Shown piece by piece: positions 25,142 to 33,846 of a stretch of 64,000 nucleotides of DNA. The translations under genes were made by a program, and so were the position numbers. The notes under the pieces were generated by a model that was not told the DNA's origin, searched no databases, and saw nothing but the letters and a program-made list of their open reading frames with translations. Where the stretch lies: the NCBI RefSeq assembly GCF_900107505.1, contig NZ_FNQH01000002.1, forward strand, positions 62,001 through 126,000, in the 5' to 3' direction. The DNA comes from Trichococcus collinsii (GTDB taxonomy: Bacteria; Bacillota; Bacilli; Lactobacillales; Aerococcaceae). Position 1 is the stretch's first letter, and each line of letters begins with the position of its first letter.

Positions 25142-26146
25142 TTATCGTTTGATGGCACCAGACTCGGAATTCATGAAGTCTTCCACTTCTTCAGCGGAAA
25201 ACTGGTTGCAGTCGCCATGGATTGTGTGCTTCATGCTGGAAGCGGCAATCGCGAAATCGACTGTATGCTCCGGTGTATACTCGGAAAGGATGCCGTGCAG
25301 GATCCCTGCAGCATAGGCATCCCCGCCGCCAACCCGGTCAACAATCGGTGTGATCGTATGAACGTTCGAGAAAGTTGTCTCCCCTTTGCGCCACATCGTC
25401 CCTTGCAGCACATTGTGGCTTGCGGAATGCACCTGACGGATGGTGGAGTAGAAGACTTCGATGTTAGGATATTTTTCCGCCATCTTTTCGTAATAATAAG
25501 TCACATCTTCCTGCTCGCTTGTATTTTCCGTAATCCCCATCAGATACAATGCATCCAATTTGCCCGCAGAAAGATAGTCGGTCAACGGCAATACTTGCTG
25601 GAGGAAAGCTCCGCATTCAGCCTGCGTCCAAAGTTTGGCGCGGTAGTTGATGTCGAAGCTGACTTTGATTCCGCGTCTTTTCGCTTCCCGTACCAATTCG
25701 ACCGACCATGCGGCCCAATCTTTGGTGAGCGCGGCAGTGACGCCGGAAATATGGAATAGGTTCACGTCCTCGAATAATTCATCGAAATCCCACTCCAAGG
25801 CTTCCATGCTTGAAAAACTTGAATGGGCACGATCATAGACAACGGAAGCCGCACGTTCCCCAACGCCGCTTTCCAAATAGTAGGTACCGAGGCGTTCGCC
25901 GCCTTTCCGAAGCAAAGCCGTACAAATTCCGTAGCTTTTCAGATGTTTGCGGACCGCAACCCCCAACGGATTGGCTGGCACTTTGCTAGCGAAAGCCACT
26001 TCATGACCGAAATTCGCCAGACTAATGCCGACGTTCGCTTCCCCACCGCCGTAATGCCCGGTGAAATTTGTGGAGTAAGTCATTAATGTCCCTGGATCTG
26101 TAGATAGGCGCAACATGATTTCGCCCAATGTCAAAATTTTACTCAT
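25142..26146 (-). CDS. kdgK: 2-keto-3-deoxygluconate kinase (PfkB family)
   Basis: Phosphorylates KDG from hexuronate breakdown, feeding the KDPG aldolase step. The 334-residue protein starts ILTLGEIMLRLS, has the glycine-rich HYGGGEANVGISLANFG typical of KDG kinases, and the PfkB C-terminal signature DRVGGGDAYAAGILHG with the catalytic Asp. It is followed on the same strand side by no aldolase, so partner genes lie elsewhere. Upstream is a perfect dyad shared with the adjacent IclR-type regulator. Confidence 0.9.
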   Translation of the reverse strand: MSKILTLGEIMLRLSTDPGTLMTYSTNFTGHYGGGEANVGISLANFGHEVAFASKVPANPLGVAVRKHLKSYGICTALLRKGGERLGTYYLESGVGERAASVVYDRAHSSFSSMEALEWDFDELFEDVNLFHISGVTAALTKDWAAWSVELVREAKRRGIKVSFDINYRAKLWTQAECGAFLQQVLPLTDYLSAGKLDALYLMGITENTSEQEDVTYYYEKMAEKYPNIEVFYSTIRQVHSASHNVLQGTMWRKGETTFSNVHTITPIVDRVGGGDAYAAGILHGILSEYTPEHTVDFAIAASSMKHTIHGDCNQFSAEEVEDFMNSESGAIKR

Positions 26147-26253
26147 CTTTTCGCACGCTCCCGATTATATTAATAGTTCATTTCATTGAACGCGGTTACA
26201 TTCTCCTTTCTGGTTTGATGCAGCCGGCCTTAAAGTCATGATATAAAACTTTC

Positions 26254-26276
26254 GTTATTTCTAAATAGGAAATAAC
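26254..26276. promoter_or_regulatory. KdgR-type operator upstream of kdgK
   Basis: GTTATTTC and GAAATAAC are perfect inverted repeats around seven bases (TAAATAG). The core matches the site before the IclR-type regulator gene at 27434-27458, with the same spacing. TTTC...GAAA dyads are typical of IclR-family operators. Confidence 0.7.
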
Positions 26277-26456
26277 ATTTTCATTTAAGAAATTCTTTGG
26301 TTTCATTATACGGTTTCCTTTGGGTTATTTCAACACCTATGTGAGCGAATTCCTTTTTTATTGACGTTTGGACAATAGTCTGTCACTTAACATTCTCAAT
26401 TCCCAGAGATTTAGGACTTCGGAACATAGGGATATGAATTACCGCACAAAAATAAC

Positions 26457-26590
26457 CCGCCAAAAGCATTTTGGCGGGGAGAAGCAGTTCAAATCACAGT
26501 CAAAAAAACCGCCGAAACCACTTTGGCGGGGAGAAACGTCCACGGACAACACGAGATTCTCCGCCAAACCCATTTTGGAGGGGAGATCCG
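26457..26590. repeat. Three spaced CCGCC...GGCGG hairpin repeats
   Basis: Copies at about 26457-26481, 26509-26537 and 26560-26587 share the form CCGCCAAAANCATTTTGGCGGGGAGA-like (each a hairpin CCGCCAAA...TTTGGCGG plus a GGAGA tail), about 52 bp apart. The third copy is degenerate. Spacer sequences differ. Confidence 0.65.
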
Positions 26591-26642
26591 GTCAACTCCA
26601 AACGCGCGAACTCGAACCAAAATACCAAATCAGAACACCCAA

Positions 26643-27419
26643 TCAACTAATAAACGTGTTCGTCCTGCTCAATTCAGCCAACAGATTCTTTTTAGTTTCC
26701 AATACCTTTTCGATGGTCTTCTCGCGCTCGAAACGGTACTTCGGCGTGCTGACGCTGAATGCGCCATAGATTTTGTTGTCGATCACGAGCGCTGCCCCGA
26801 TGCAGATGACATCCAGGTCGTTCTCTTCGTCATCGGTCGCAAAACCCGACTCTTTGACTTTTTTCACTTCTTCCTTCAGAACATCCCGATCCGTTATGGT
26901 GTTCGGCGTATCCGCGACCAGTTCGACCCGATCCAGATACGCTGCCAACTCTTCGTCGCTGAAGGCGGCCAGCATCGCCTTGCCCATCGCGGAACTGTAG
27001 AGATGGTTGGTGTTGCCGATGCGGGAATTGATGTTGGCGATCGCTTTCTGGGTCTCCAGCTTGTTGACGTAGAGGACCGCATCCTTATCCAGAATGCCCA
27101 AATGGACCGTTTCGTCCAAGCCCGCCTGCAGATTCCGCAGGTACGGATCGGTGATTTTGATGATGTCCAGATTCGCCAGTCGGTTGTTCGCATAGCGTAT
27201 CAGCGCACTGCCTAGTGTAAAGCGCTTCGTCTGCTCATCCTTTTCGACATATCCGATCAAAAGCAGCGTGTCCAGGATTTTCAGTGCCGTCGGGCTGGAC
27301 AGACCCGTGTTGGCTGCGATGGCGGCCAGACTCTGGGCCTCCTTGCTGTTGGATAAATGATCGATGATTTTTGCGGCTTTCAGCAGGACCGTTCCGTAAG
27401 GTTTTTTCTCTTCTTCCAT
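26643..27419 (-). CDS. IclR-family transcriptional regulator (KdgR-like)
   Basis: About 258 residues. The N-terminal winged helix (AAKIIDHLSNSKEAQSLAAIAANTG, residues about 12-40) is followed by an effector domain with LDETVHLGIL, HLYSSAMGKAMLA and GFATDDEENDLDVICIGA. ATG 27419 is eight bases after GAGGGG; a GTG three codons earlier overlaps that site. Adjacency to kdgK and a shared operator suggest it represses KDG metabolism and itself. Confidence 0.88.
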   Translation of the reverse strand: MEEEKKPYGTVLLKAAKIIDHLSNSKEAQSLAAIAANTGLSSPTALKILDTLLLIGYVEKDEQTKRFTLGSALIRYANNRLANLDIIKITDPYLRNLQAGLDETVHLGILDKDAVLYVNKLETQKAIANINSRIGNTNHLYSSAMGKAMLAAFSDEELAAYLDRVELVADTPNTITDRDVLKEEVKKVKESGFATDDEENDLDVICIGAALVIDNKIYGAFSVSTPKYRFEREKTIEKVLETKKNLLAELSRTNTFIS

Positions 27420-27433
27420 TTTTGACACCCCTC

Positions 27434-27458
27434 AACTGTTTCCTATTCAGAAATAGTT
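27434..27458. promoter_or_regulatory. KdgR-type operator, autoregulatory
   Basis: AACTGTTTC and GAAATAGTT form a dyad with one mismatch around seven bases. The core TTTCCTATTYAGAAATA is shared with the reverse complement of the kdgK site. It lies 15 bp upstream of the regulator start codon. Confidence 0.65.
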
Positions 27459-27545
27459 TACCCTAAAACGAGCATTCCGTACAGAAACATTTCCAAATAA
27501 GCAACGCAAAAAAGCCCCCTATCAAAGAGCGCCTTGTTGTGTTGA

Positions 27546-28187
27546 TCAGTTGTTCGGTATTTCGTTCAGTTCTTCCACAAGCGTGACTTGCCAGCCTTCG
27601 CCGTCGACCCAGTTGAGCTGGACGCGTGCGATCGTCTCTTTTTGTGTATCGGAGACTGTGGCGGTGACTTGTTGATCGCCGGCGTTGCCGATCCACCATT
27701 CGATCATGTTGTCGGCGCTGATGCCGGTCACGGCAGCAATGGCTTGCTTGATTTCATTGCGGTCGGCGGAGCCGTCGCTGTAATCCGTGACATGTTCCCC
27801 GGTTTGGGTCGTGCCGATCGGTTTCCAGTCACCGGTATAGGCCGTGCTCACATTGTCATCGGTGGATGGAACTTTCTCCGTCTCGGTATCTTTATCGTTC
27901 TCTTCTGCAGACTCTTCCTCGGCGCTGTCTTCCTCTTCGTCCGAAGATTTTTTAGCTGAAGAAGACGTTTCGCTGGAGTCATCCGATTCGGTGATGATCA
28001 TGCTTTGTGAGTTTGTTTGATTACCTGCCGCGACAGATGGTTCTTCATCATTCCCGTAAAAAATATTATAAAGGAGCAAGAGCCCTAAAAATGCGGTGGC
28101 GATGATGCCCAAGATAACGAGCAGGTTATTGCGTTTATGATTTCGGTGTAAATCTTGTCTGGTCGGTTTTTGATTGTTTTCGGACAT
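27546..28187 (-). CDS. yrrS: YrrS family protein (DUF1510)
   Basis: A 213-residue single-pass membrane protein. A basic cytoplasmic N-terminus (RQDLHRNHKRNN) precedes one span (LLVILGIIATAFLGLLLLY), then a long Ser/Glu/Asp-rich linker and a C-terminal DUF1510 domain (TGDWKPIGTTQTGEHVTDYS, later WWIGNAGDQQVTATV). In Bacillus, YrrS is linked with penicillin-binding protein PbpI and division, so an envelope role is likely. It has its own GGGGG ribosome site and seems to stand alone. Confidence 0.85.
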   Translation of the reverse strand: MSENNQKPTRQDLHRNHKRNNLLVILGIIATAFLGLLLLYNIFYGNDEEPSVAAGNQTNSQSMIITESDDSSETSSSAKKSSDEEEDSAEEESAEENDKDTETEKVPSTDDNVSTAYTGDWKPIGTTQTGEHVTDYSDGSADRNEIKQAIAAVTGISADNMIEWWIGNAGDQQVTATVSDTQKETIARVQLNWVDGEGWQVTLVEELNEIPNN

Positions 28188-28275
28188 GCGTTAGCCCCCT
28201 TCTGAATGATACAAGTTTAGCATATTTGCGATACGTCTGCGTTAAATCCAGTTTACATCTCTGTGTCACAGGCGG

Positions 28276-28740
28276 CTATTTAGCCTGGTTTTTCTTTTGC
28301 TTTGACACCTTAATCCTGGCCATGAGCCCGAAAAGGCTGTCCACAATGAAAATTGCCAATGCGATAGCTCCTGATATTTGTAGCGTCAGGACCAGATGCT
28401 GCTGCGCGACTGCATACTCTTTGTTGATGAAGGAGTAGACCGATTGATAAACGCCCGCCCCCGGAACCAGCGCTATGAAGGCTGGGATGAAATAGATCGT
28501 CACCGGCGTCTTCAGATAACGTGCGAACAGATGCGCGATCCAAGCGATGAACAGACTGGCCAGAAAAGTAGCACCGACGATGTCCAAAAACGACAGTCCG
28601 ACAAGGTAGACTCCCCATCCCAAAGCCCCGCCCAACGCGCCATAGCGCAATGTCCGTTTCGGCGCTTCCAAAGTAATGGCGATAAAATTGACGGCTATAA
28701 AAGCGACGACCATTTCCAAAACGATATTCAGAAAGTTCAT
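28276..28740 (-). CDS. Threonine/serine exporter, ThrE C-terminal-type half (DUF3815)
   Basis: A 154-residue membrane protein with about four spans that matches the second half of ThrE transporters (KRTLRYGALGGALGWGVYLV, and FIPAFIALVPGAGVYQSVYSF). It works with the separately encoded first half just upstream. The start overlaps the stop of that gene by four bases, giving coupled translation and equal amounts. Exports threonine and serine by homology; substrate here not proven. Confidence 0.85.
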   Translation of the reverse strand: MNFLNIVLEMVVAFIAVNFIAITLEAPKRTLRYGALGGALGWGVYLVGLSFLDIVGATFLASLFIAWIAHLFARYLKTPVTIYFIPAFIALVPGAGVYQSVYSFINKEYAVAQQHLVLTLQISGAIALAIFIVDSLFGLMARIKVSKQKKNQAK

Positions 28741-29522
28741 CGGATCACCTCTCCGCCGACGATCAAACCGGCACCGATGCCAATTGCGATGAAAACAGCA
28801 ATCACAAAGGCCTCCAATATTTTGGCTGCTCCCGACATGTAGTCCCCGCGGAAAGTGTCACGGATACCGTTCGTCAGCACGGTACCCGGCAACAAGGGCA
28901 TGATGGCGCTGATGATGATCGTATCCGGCTGTATCGGAAACGTCAGCAGTTCAGACAAAATGGCCGTCAACACGGCGATCACAAAACTGGAGACCATATT
29001 CTGGATGAACGGACGGATTTTCCATTTGGCCGCGATGTGCAGAACAAAAGAAACTGCGGCGCTGACCGGAATCATCGCCAAAAAGTCATAGAAGGTGCCT
29101 CCCATCAAAAAGATAAACATTTGGATGAAGCCGATCAGAGCAAAACTTTTTTGGCGACCGCTGTATTGGATTTCGTCGATGTTCTGCAGCGCATCGTAAG
29201 CCTCTTGGATCGTCAATTTGTCTTCGACGAAATTCCGCGAAACGGCATTGACGCGGGAAACCCGGTTCAAGTTCGTCGTGCGTTCCGTAATCCGTTTAAC
29301 GACCGTGATCGCGTGCATATTCGGACTGTCAAGCGTAGCGACAAGCCCGGTCGTCAAAGCCAACGCTTCGGTCATCTGCAGCCCGGTCTTCTTCAGGATG
29401 CGCGTCACCGTATCCTCGACACGGTACGTTTCCGCGTTGCTTTCCAACATGATTTTCCCGGCCAGTACCGCTGTATCCATGTATAATTCAAAATCCATTT
29501 CCGGATTAGGTGTAACCGTCAT
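28737..29522 (-). CDS. Threonine/serine exporter, ThrE N-terminal-type half (DUF1212)
   Basis: A 261-residue protein: a soluble N-terminal domain (AGKIMLESNAETYRVEDTVTR, residues about 16-36) followed by about five spans and the late MPLLPGTVLTNGIRDTFRGD motif. This is the larger of the two subunits of split ThrE. The ribosome site GGAAGGGGG precedes ATG 29522. Its end overlaps the smaller subunit by four bases. Confidence 0.88.
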   Translation of the reverse strand: MTVTPNPEMDFELYMDTAVLAGKIMLESNAETYRVEDTVTRILKKTGLQMTEALALTTGLVATLDSPNMHAITVVKRITERTTNLNRVSRVNAVSRNFVEDKLTIQEAYDALQNIDEIQYSGRQKSFALIGFIQMFIFLMGGTFYDFLAMIPVSAAVSFVLHIAAKWKIRPFIQNMVSSFVIAVLTAILSELLTFPIQPDTIIISAIMPLLPGTVLTNGIRDTFRGDYMSGAAKILEAFVIAVFIAIGIGAGLIVGGEVIR

Positions 29523-29599
29523 CCAAATCCCCCTTCCTTTTCAAAACATTATTGGTATATGTAAAAGTTTGTAAACTTTCCAAGCTCAAATTAAAGTAG

Positions 29600-32500
29600 C
29601 TAGGCTTGCATTTCCAATAGCTGCATCAATTCTTCTTTCGTCAGGGATGTGACCGATTGGCCCCCAGCCTGTATGACGGAATCGATCATTTCGCGCTTCT
29701 GTTCCTGCAATTCGTTGATTCGTTCCTCGATCGTGCCAGTCGCAATCATGCGCATGACCTGGACGACCTTTTTCTGGCCGAAACGGTGCACGCGGTCCGT
29801 CGCTTGGCTTTCGACTGCCGGATTCCACCAAGAGTCGTAGAGAATGACGGTATCCCCGCCCGCCAAGTTCAATCCGGTCCCGCCGGCCTTCAGGGAAATC
29901 AGGAAAAGATCCTTCTCTCCTTCGTTGAAGCGGGTCGTCAGGGTCAAGCGATCCTGATTCAGCGTCTGACCATCGAGATAGAAATAAGTATCTCCTGTTT
30001 CATCCAACTTTTTGCGGATGATGGCCAGCATTTGCGTGAACTGGGAGAACAAGACGACGCGTCTGCCGTTCTCTTTGGCCTCCGCCAAATACTCCATCAA
30101 CCTTTCCAATTTTCCGGACCCGCCTGTGTAGTCCGCCATTATCAGCGCTGGATCGCAACAGATTTGGCGCAACCGCGTCAAGCCGGCCAAGATTTTGATC
30201 CGGTTTTCGTTCAGCGTCTTTGCGTCCAGCATCTCTTTCGTTTCCTGGCGCATCAACTGCAGCTGCGACAGGTAAACGGTCTTTTGTTTTTCCGTCATTT
30301 CGATGTAGGAAATCGATTCGATTTTCGGCGGTAGATCCTTCAGCACATCCCCCTTCATCCTGCGCAGGATGAACGGTTTGACTTTCTTGGCGATTTCCGC
30401 TGGTTCCAGCTGCTTGAAGTCTTTTTTCGTTCCGAAGAGCCCGGGCTGTGCGATACTGAAAATTGTGTAAAGTTCAGACAAGGCATTTTCGATCGGCGTC
30501 CCGCTCATTGCAATTTTGTTGTTGGCGATGAGCGCGGAGGCGGCTTTCGTCGTCTTTGCCGTGGCGTTCTTGACGCTCTGCGCTTCATCCAGGATAACGG
30601 TACGGAATGCCAGCCCTTCATAAAGATCCTCATCGCGTTGCAAAAGCGGATAGGAGGTGATCCAGACCGGAATATTTTCGGCGATTGCTGTCGTTACGCA
30701 GTCGCTTCTTTCGCTTTTCGTACCGGTGATGAGCTGCGTACGGATGCCGGGCGCGAACTGTTGGAATTCCTTTTGCCAATTGTAAAGCACACTGGAAGGG
30801 CAGATGACCAAATAAGGTTTTTCGTCGCGTTCCCCGAGCGAACCAGCAATGAAGCTGATGATCTGCAGTGTTTTGCCGAGCCCCATATCGTCCGCTAGGA
30901 TTCCCCCGAAGCCGTAATAATCGAGCCCTTTCAGCCATTTGAAGCCCGTTTCCTGATAAGGGCGCAAAGTCGCTGTCAAATCGTCTGGCAAGTCGAAGTC
31001 GATTTTTTCGGGCTTCTCCATCCGATTGATGAGCGTCATGAAATCCTCATTCTGATGAACGATCCCCGCGTCGGTATCCACACCGAAAGCCTTATAGAGC
31101 GGCAAAGACATCTCTTTCTTCAGATCCTTCAAAGGTACGTCCAGCTGCACGACCGCATCGGTCAACTCCTTGATTTCCTTTTGGCGCAAGTTGACGATTT
31201 TACCGTTGGACAGGCGATGATAGTTTTTGTTCTGTGCGATCTGACGGACCATCTGTTTCAGGTCTTCCACATTGATTTCATCGGTTCTGAAGGTCACATC
31301 CAAAAGCCGTGACTGGTTGTTGACTTCGATTGCGACTTTCGGCGGCCTGACCGGTTGGTAAAGCAGGTTCTCAACAGCCGCTGTCGTGAATATTTCGCAA
31401 TAGGGAGCGAGCTTCTCAAGACCTTCGTACAGGAACGACATGATATCATCCAAGACCTCCAGATAGAGGGAATTCTCAAATTGAAACGCATCATTTCCTG
31501 ACTCGATGAATTTTTGCAATAAGACTTCCTCAGCGATCCTGTCCCTGACAATTGTTTCAGGCAACAGGATTTTTTCAGTTTTGATTTCTTTTGTGCCATC
31601 AATTTTGGTTTCACCATAGCGGAAAAACAATTCCAAAATCAGTCTTTCCATTTTCCAGTCCAGATAGAGTTCAGCCTGCAAAGGATAACGTTGGTAGCTC
31701 GCCTGCACGGATTCCGTTAGCGAGATGTTCGCAAATTTCTGCATCGCTGGAACAGCGATCGCCAAGAAATCACCAGCGGCTTCCGGTGGGATATGCAATC
31801 CCTCATGCCCGGACTGCGAAATGGCTGCATAGATGCTGTTCAAGCGGTCCTTTATACTTGTGGTCAAATAATAAAAATGTCCGCCTATAAGAAAGATATC
31901 CGCCTCATGGAAAAAAATGTTTTCTGGTGCAGCCTCTGTCGTCTCTTCGAAAAGCAGGCCACCATCCGTTAATTCACTCAGGTCAAAACGAATCGGCAAT
32001 TTTTCAGAACCCATCACCAAATTTTCCGGCAATATGCGTTTCCCATAGGTCTGATAAGGATTGGTTTTGAAGCTGGCTAGAGGTGTCATCGACAACTTTT
32101 CCAATAGTTCTTTCAGCATACTCCCGGGCAAAGTGATCTCTTTGCGATCCTCGTTCGACCGACGCTCACGGCCTGAAGCTGTAGCAGAATCGCTGACTTG
32201 CTTCAAAAGAAGAAAAACGGCACGGTCCTCAGCGGACAGTTCATGTTTGTCAGCTGAAAAAGTGAATTTTTTGCCAAAGGGAACCTGCTGTCCCGTCAAA
32301 ATGCTGTTGACGACGTATTCGCAATCTTTCACAATATAAAGTTGCCCGCACCCTACCCGCATCTGCAGACTGAAACGTTGCCCATAGCGAAGGTTGGACA
32401 TGATCAGTGTAAATTCCACCTGGATGGGTACCCTATCGAATAGATCGTTTTCTTGAAGCAATTCGAATTGAAGCACGTTCAGCAAGCGTCTCGTCTGTTC

Positions 32501-32884
32501 GCTATCGTATTGCTTCATCGAAGCATTGCTGGTCACATCTCCTGTCGATGCTTTTTTGATTGAGGATTTCCGTTCATCTCTGTATTCCGAGGAAGAATTA
32601 AGTAACTCAAGCAGGAAGGCAACTACATGTTTACAGGGTCCAGGATAACCTTTGAAGGCCGGACACGGACAGTAGTAATCCTCGATTTCCCCATATTCAT
32701 CAAGATAAACCTCTACATCATAGATTTTTGTCCCTTTGATGTCTGCATAAAAGGAACGCCCACCCTCTTCCGATCTGAAATTCCGGATTGTCCTGCTCTC
32801 AAACAATTGCAGCCCTTTCTCGAACGTGGTTTTGCTGTATGTAATGTCCTTAATATCTTGCGTATTGTATCCCACTGATACCAT
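29600..32884 (-). CDS. SWIM zinc-finger SNF2-family helicase
   Basis: A 1094-residue DNA translocase. An N-terminal SWIM finger is visible as CPCPAFKGYPGPCKH (C72, C74, C84, H86). A long family-specific middle region follows. The SNF2 ATPase core starts near residue 655, with ILADDMGLGKTLQIISFIAG (Walker A), the DEAQS box, SGTPIENALSELYTIF, and the helicase C half ending in DRVHRFGQKKVVQVMRMI. Bacterial members (YwqA/RapA-like) are thought to remodel DNA-bound proteins or RNA polymerase. The start codon is uncertain because no clear ribosome site precedes ATG 32884. Confidence 0.9.
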   Translation of the reverse strand: MVSVGYNTQDIKDITYSKTTFEKGLQLFESRTIRNFRSEEGGRSFYADIKGTKIYDVEVYLDEYGEIEDYYCPCPAFKGYPGPCKHVVAFLLELLNSSSEYRDERKSSIKKASTGDVTSNASMKQYDSEQTRRLLNVLQFELLQENDLFDRVPIQVEFTLIMSNLRYGQRFSLQMRVGCGQLYIVKDCEYVVNSILTGQQVPFGKKFTFSADKHELSAEDRAVFLLLKQVSDSATASGRERRSNEDRKEITLPGSMLKELLEKLSMTPLASFKTNPYQTYGKRILPENLVMGSEKLPIRFDLSELTDGGLLFEETTEAAPENIFFHEADIFLIGGHFYYLTTSIKDRLNSIYAAISQSGHEGLHIPPEAAGDFLAIAVPAMQKFANISLTESVQASYQRYPLQAELYLDWKMERLILELFFRYGETKIDGTKEIKTEKILLPETIVRDRIAEEVLLQKFIESGNDAFQFENSLYLEVLDDIMSFLYEGLEKLAPYCEIFTTAAVENLLYQPVRPPKVAIEVNNQSRLLDVTFRTDEINVEDLKQMVRQIAQNKNYHRLSNGKIVNLRQKEIKELTDAVVQLDVPLKDLKKEMSLPLYKAFGVDTDAGIVHQNEDFMTLINRMEKPEKIDFDLPDDLTATLRPYQETGFKWLKGLDYYGFGGILADDMGLGKTLQIISFIAGSLGERDEKPYLVICPSSVLYNWQKEFQQFAPGIRTQLITGTKSERSDCVTTAIAENIPVWITSYPLLQRDEDLYEGLAFRTVILDEAQSVKNATAKTTKAASALIANNKIAMSGTPIENALSELYTIFSIAQPGLFGTKKDFKQLEPAEIAKKVKPFILRRMKGDVLKDLPPKIESISYIEMTEKQKTVYLSQLQLMRQETKEMLDAKTLNENRIKILAGLTRLRQICCDPALIMADYTGGSGKLERLMEYLAEAKENGRRVVLFSQFTQMLAIIRKKLDETGDTYFYLDGQTLNQDRLTLTTRFNEGEKDLFLISLKAGGTGLNLAGGDTVILYDSWWNPAVESQATDRVHRFGQKKVVQVMRMIATGTIEERINELQEQKREMIDSVIQAGGQSVTSLTKEELMQLLEMQA

Positions 32885-33132
32885 TCTCGGTCCACATCCT
32901 CGCTTAGTCTTTATAAGTTTACCATAGACCCGTGTTGATCAGGCTACAAAAATAGCGCCAGGATTGTTGGATGCGACAGAACGTGGCAGAATGTTCGGGG
33001 ACCGGTGGGCCATATTCCCGAATAGCCATCCTCCAATCGGGAATTCCCCTTTCCACAGCGCTATTTGCAGTAACTTCGGCCCCACTATATTACAGTATGC
33101 AAATATAATCACAAAAAAGATGTCACTTTGTG

Positions 33133-33161
33133 TTGACAACGCCCCCAATGTGACATACTAT
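33133..33161 (+). promoter_or_regulatory. ccpN promoter with overlapping CcpN-type site
   Basis: A consensus -35 TTGACA (33133-33138) and -10 TACTAT (33156-33161) lie 17 bp apart. TGTGACATACT at 33149-33159 overlaps the -10 and fits the CcpN site as I recall it (TRTGHYATAYW). Related TGTCAC/ATCACA elements flank it at 33120 and 33175, which suggests autorepression. Confidence 0.65.
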
Positions 33162-33201
33162 ATATTCATTAGAACATCACATTAAGAATTGAGGTGAAAA
33201 A

Positions 33202-33837
33202 ATGGAACTTACCGATAGGCAAAAACAAATAATCGAAATCGTCAAGAAACAGCAGCCGATTTCCGGTGAAAAAATTGCCTCCATACTAGGATTTGCGCGG
33301 GCGACGCTGCGCCCTGACTTTTCGCTGCTGACGATGAGTGGCATCCTTCAGGCCAAACCGAAAGTTGGTTATCTCATCAATGAGGAGCACACCAACTCCG
33401 TGCTGGTCGAACAGATCGCCAAACAAAAAGTCGAAAAGGTGATGGCGATCTCGGTTAACCTTACCAAAGAAACGAGCATCCAGGATGCCATCATCCAGCT
33501 TTTCTTGGAGGATTGTGGTTCCCTTTATGTAACAGACAACCGGGAAATACTGGGGATCGTTTCCCGCAAGGATCTGCTCAAGAGCGCTTTGGGCGACTCC
33601 GATCTGAATGCCATCCCGGTCGGAATGGTCATGACGAAAATGCCGAATCTGTATACCGTCTTCAGCGATACATTCGTTGTCGATGCCACGAAATTACTCG
33701 TTACCCATCGCGTCGACAGTTTGCCAGTCCTTTCCCGTTCCGTGTATGAAGAAACCGGAAAAAAAGAGGTCATCGGAAAATTTTCGAAATCGACCGCCAG
33801 CAGATTGTTGCTTGATATATTCAACAAAGACCTTTAG
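33202..33837 (+). CDS. ccpN: CcpN-family transcriptional repressor (HTH + two CBS)
   Basis: A 211-residue regulator with an N-terminal winged helix (QIIEIVKKQQPISGEKIASI) and two CBS domains (residues about 75-135 and 140-205; e.g. GSLYVTDNREILGIVSRKDL). In Bacillus subtilis CcpN represses gluconeogenic genes on sugars, sensing the energy state through ATP/ADP. Here it heads an operon with the regulator and structural gene of PPDK. The start follows GAGGTG. Confidence 0.93.
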   Translation: MELTDRQKQIIEIVKKQQPISGEKIASILGFARATLRPDFSLLTMSGILQAKPKVGYLINEEHTNSVLVEQIAKQKVEKVMAISVNLTKETSIQDAIIQLFLEDCGSLYVTDNREILGIVSRKDLLKSALGDSDLNAIPVGMVMTKMPNLYTVFSDTFVVDATKLLVTHRVDSLPVLSRSVYEETGKKEVIGKFSKSTASRLLLDIFNKDL

Positions 33838-33846
33838 GAGGAAAGT

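Larger units (their letters stand above)
26147..26642. other. Intergenic region with operator and hairpin repeats
   Basis: About 500 bp between kdgK and its regulator gene. It holds a perfect 23-bp dyad (26254-26276) near kdgK and three spaced hairpin repeats (26457-26590) near the regulator. Plus-strand open frames here have no ribosome site and run through the repeats, so I do not call a gene. Confidence 0.7.

Noticed and set aside
26457-26590. Possible CRISPR array (three repeats at regular spacing)
   Set aside because: The repeats are imperfect palindromes that degenerate quickly, there are only three, and no cas genes are nearby.
26368-27215. Plus-strand frames opposite the IclR-type regulator and through the hairpin repeats
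   Set aside because: They are shadows of the regulator gene and repeat sequence; the minus-strand gene has clear domains.
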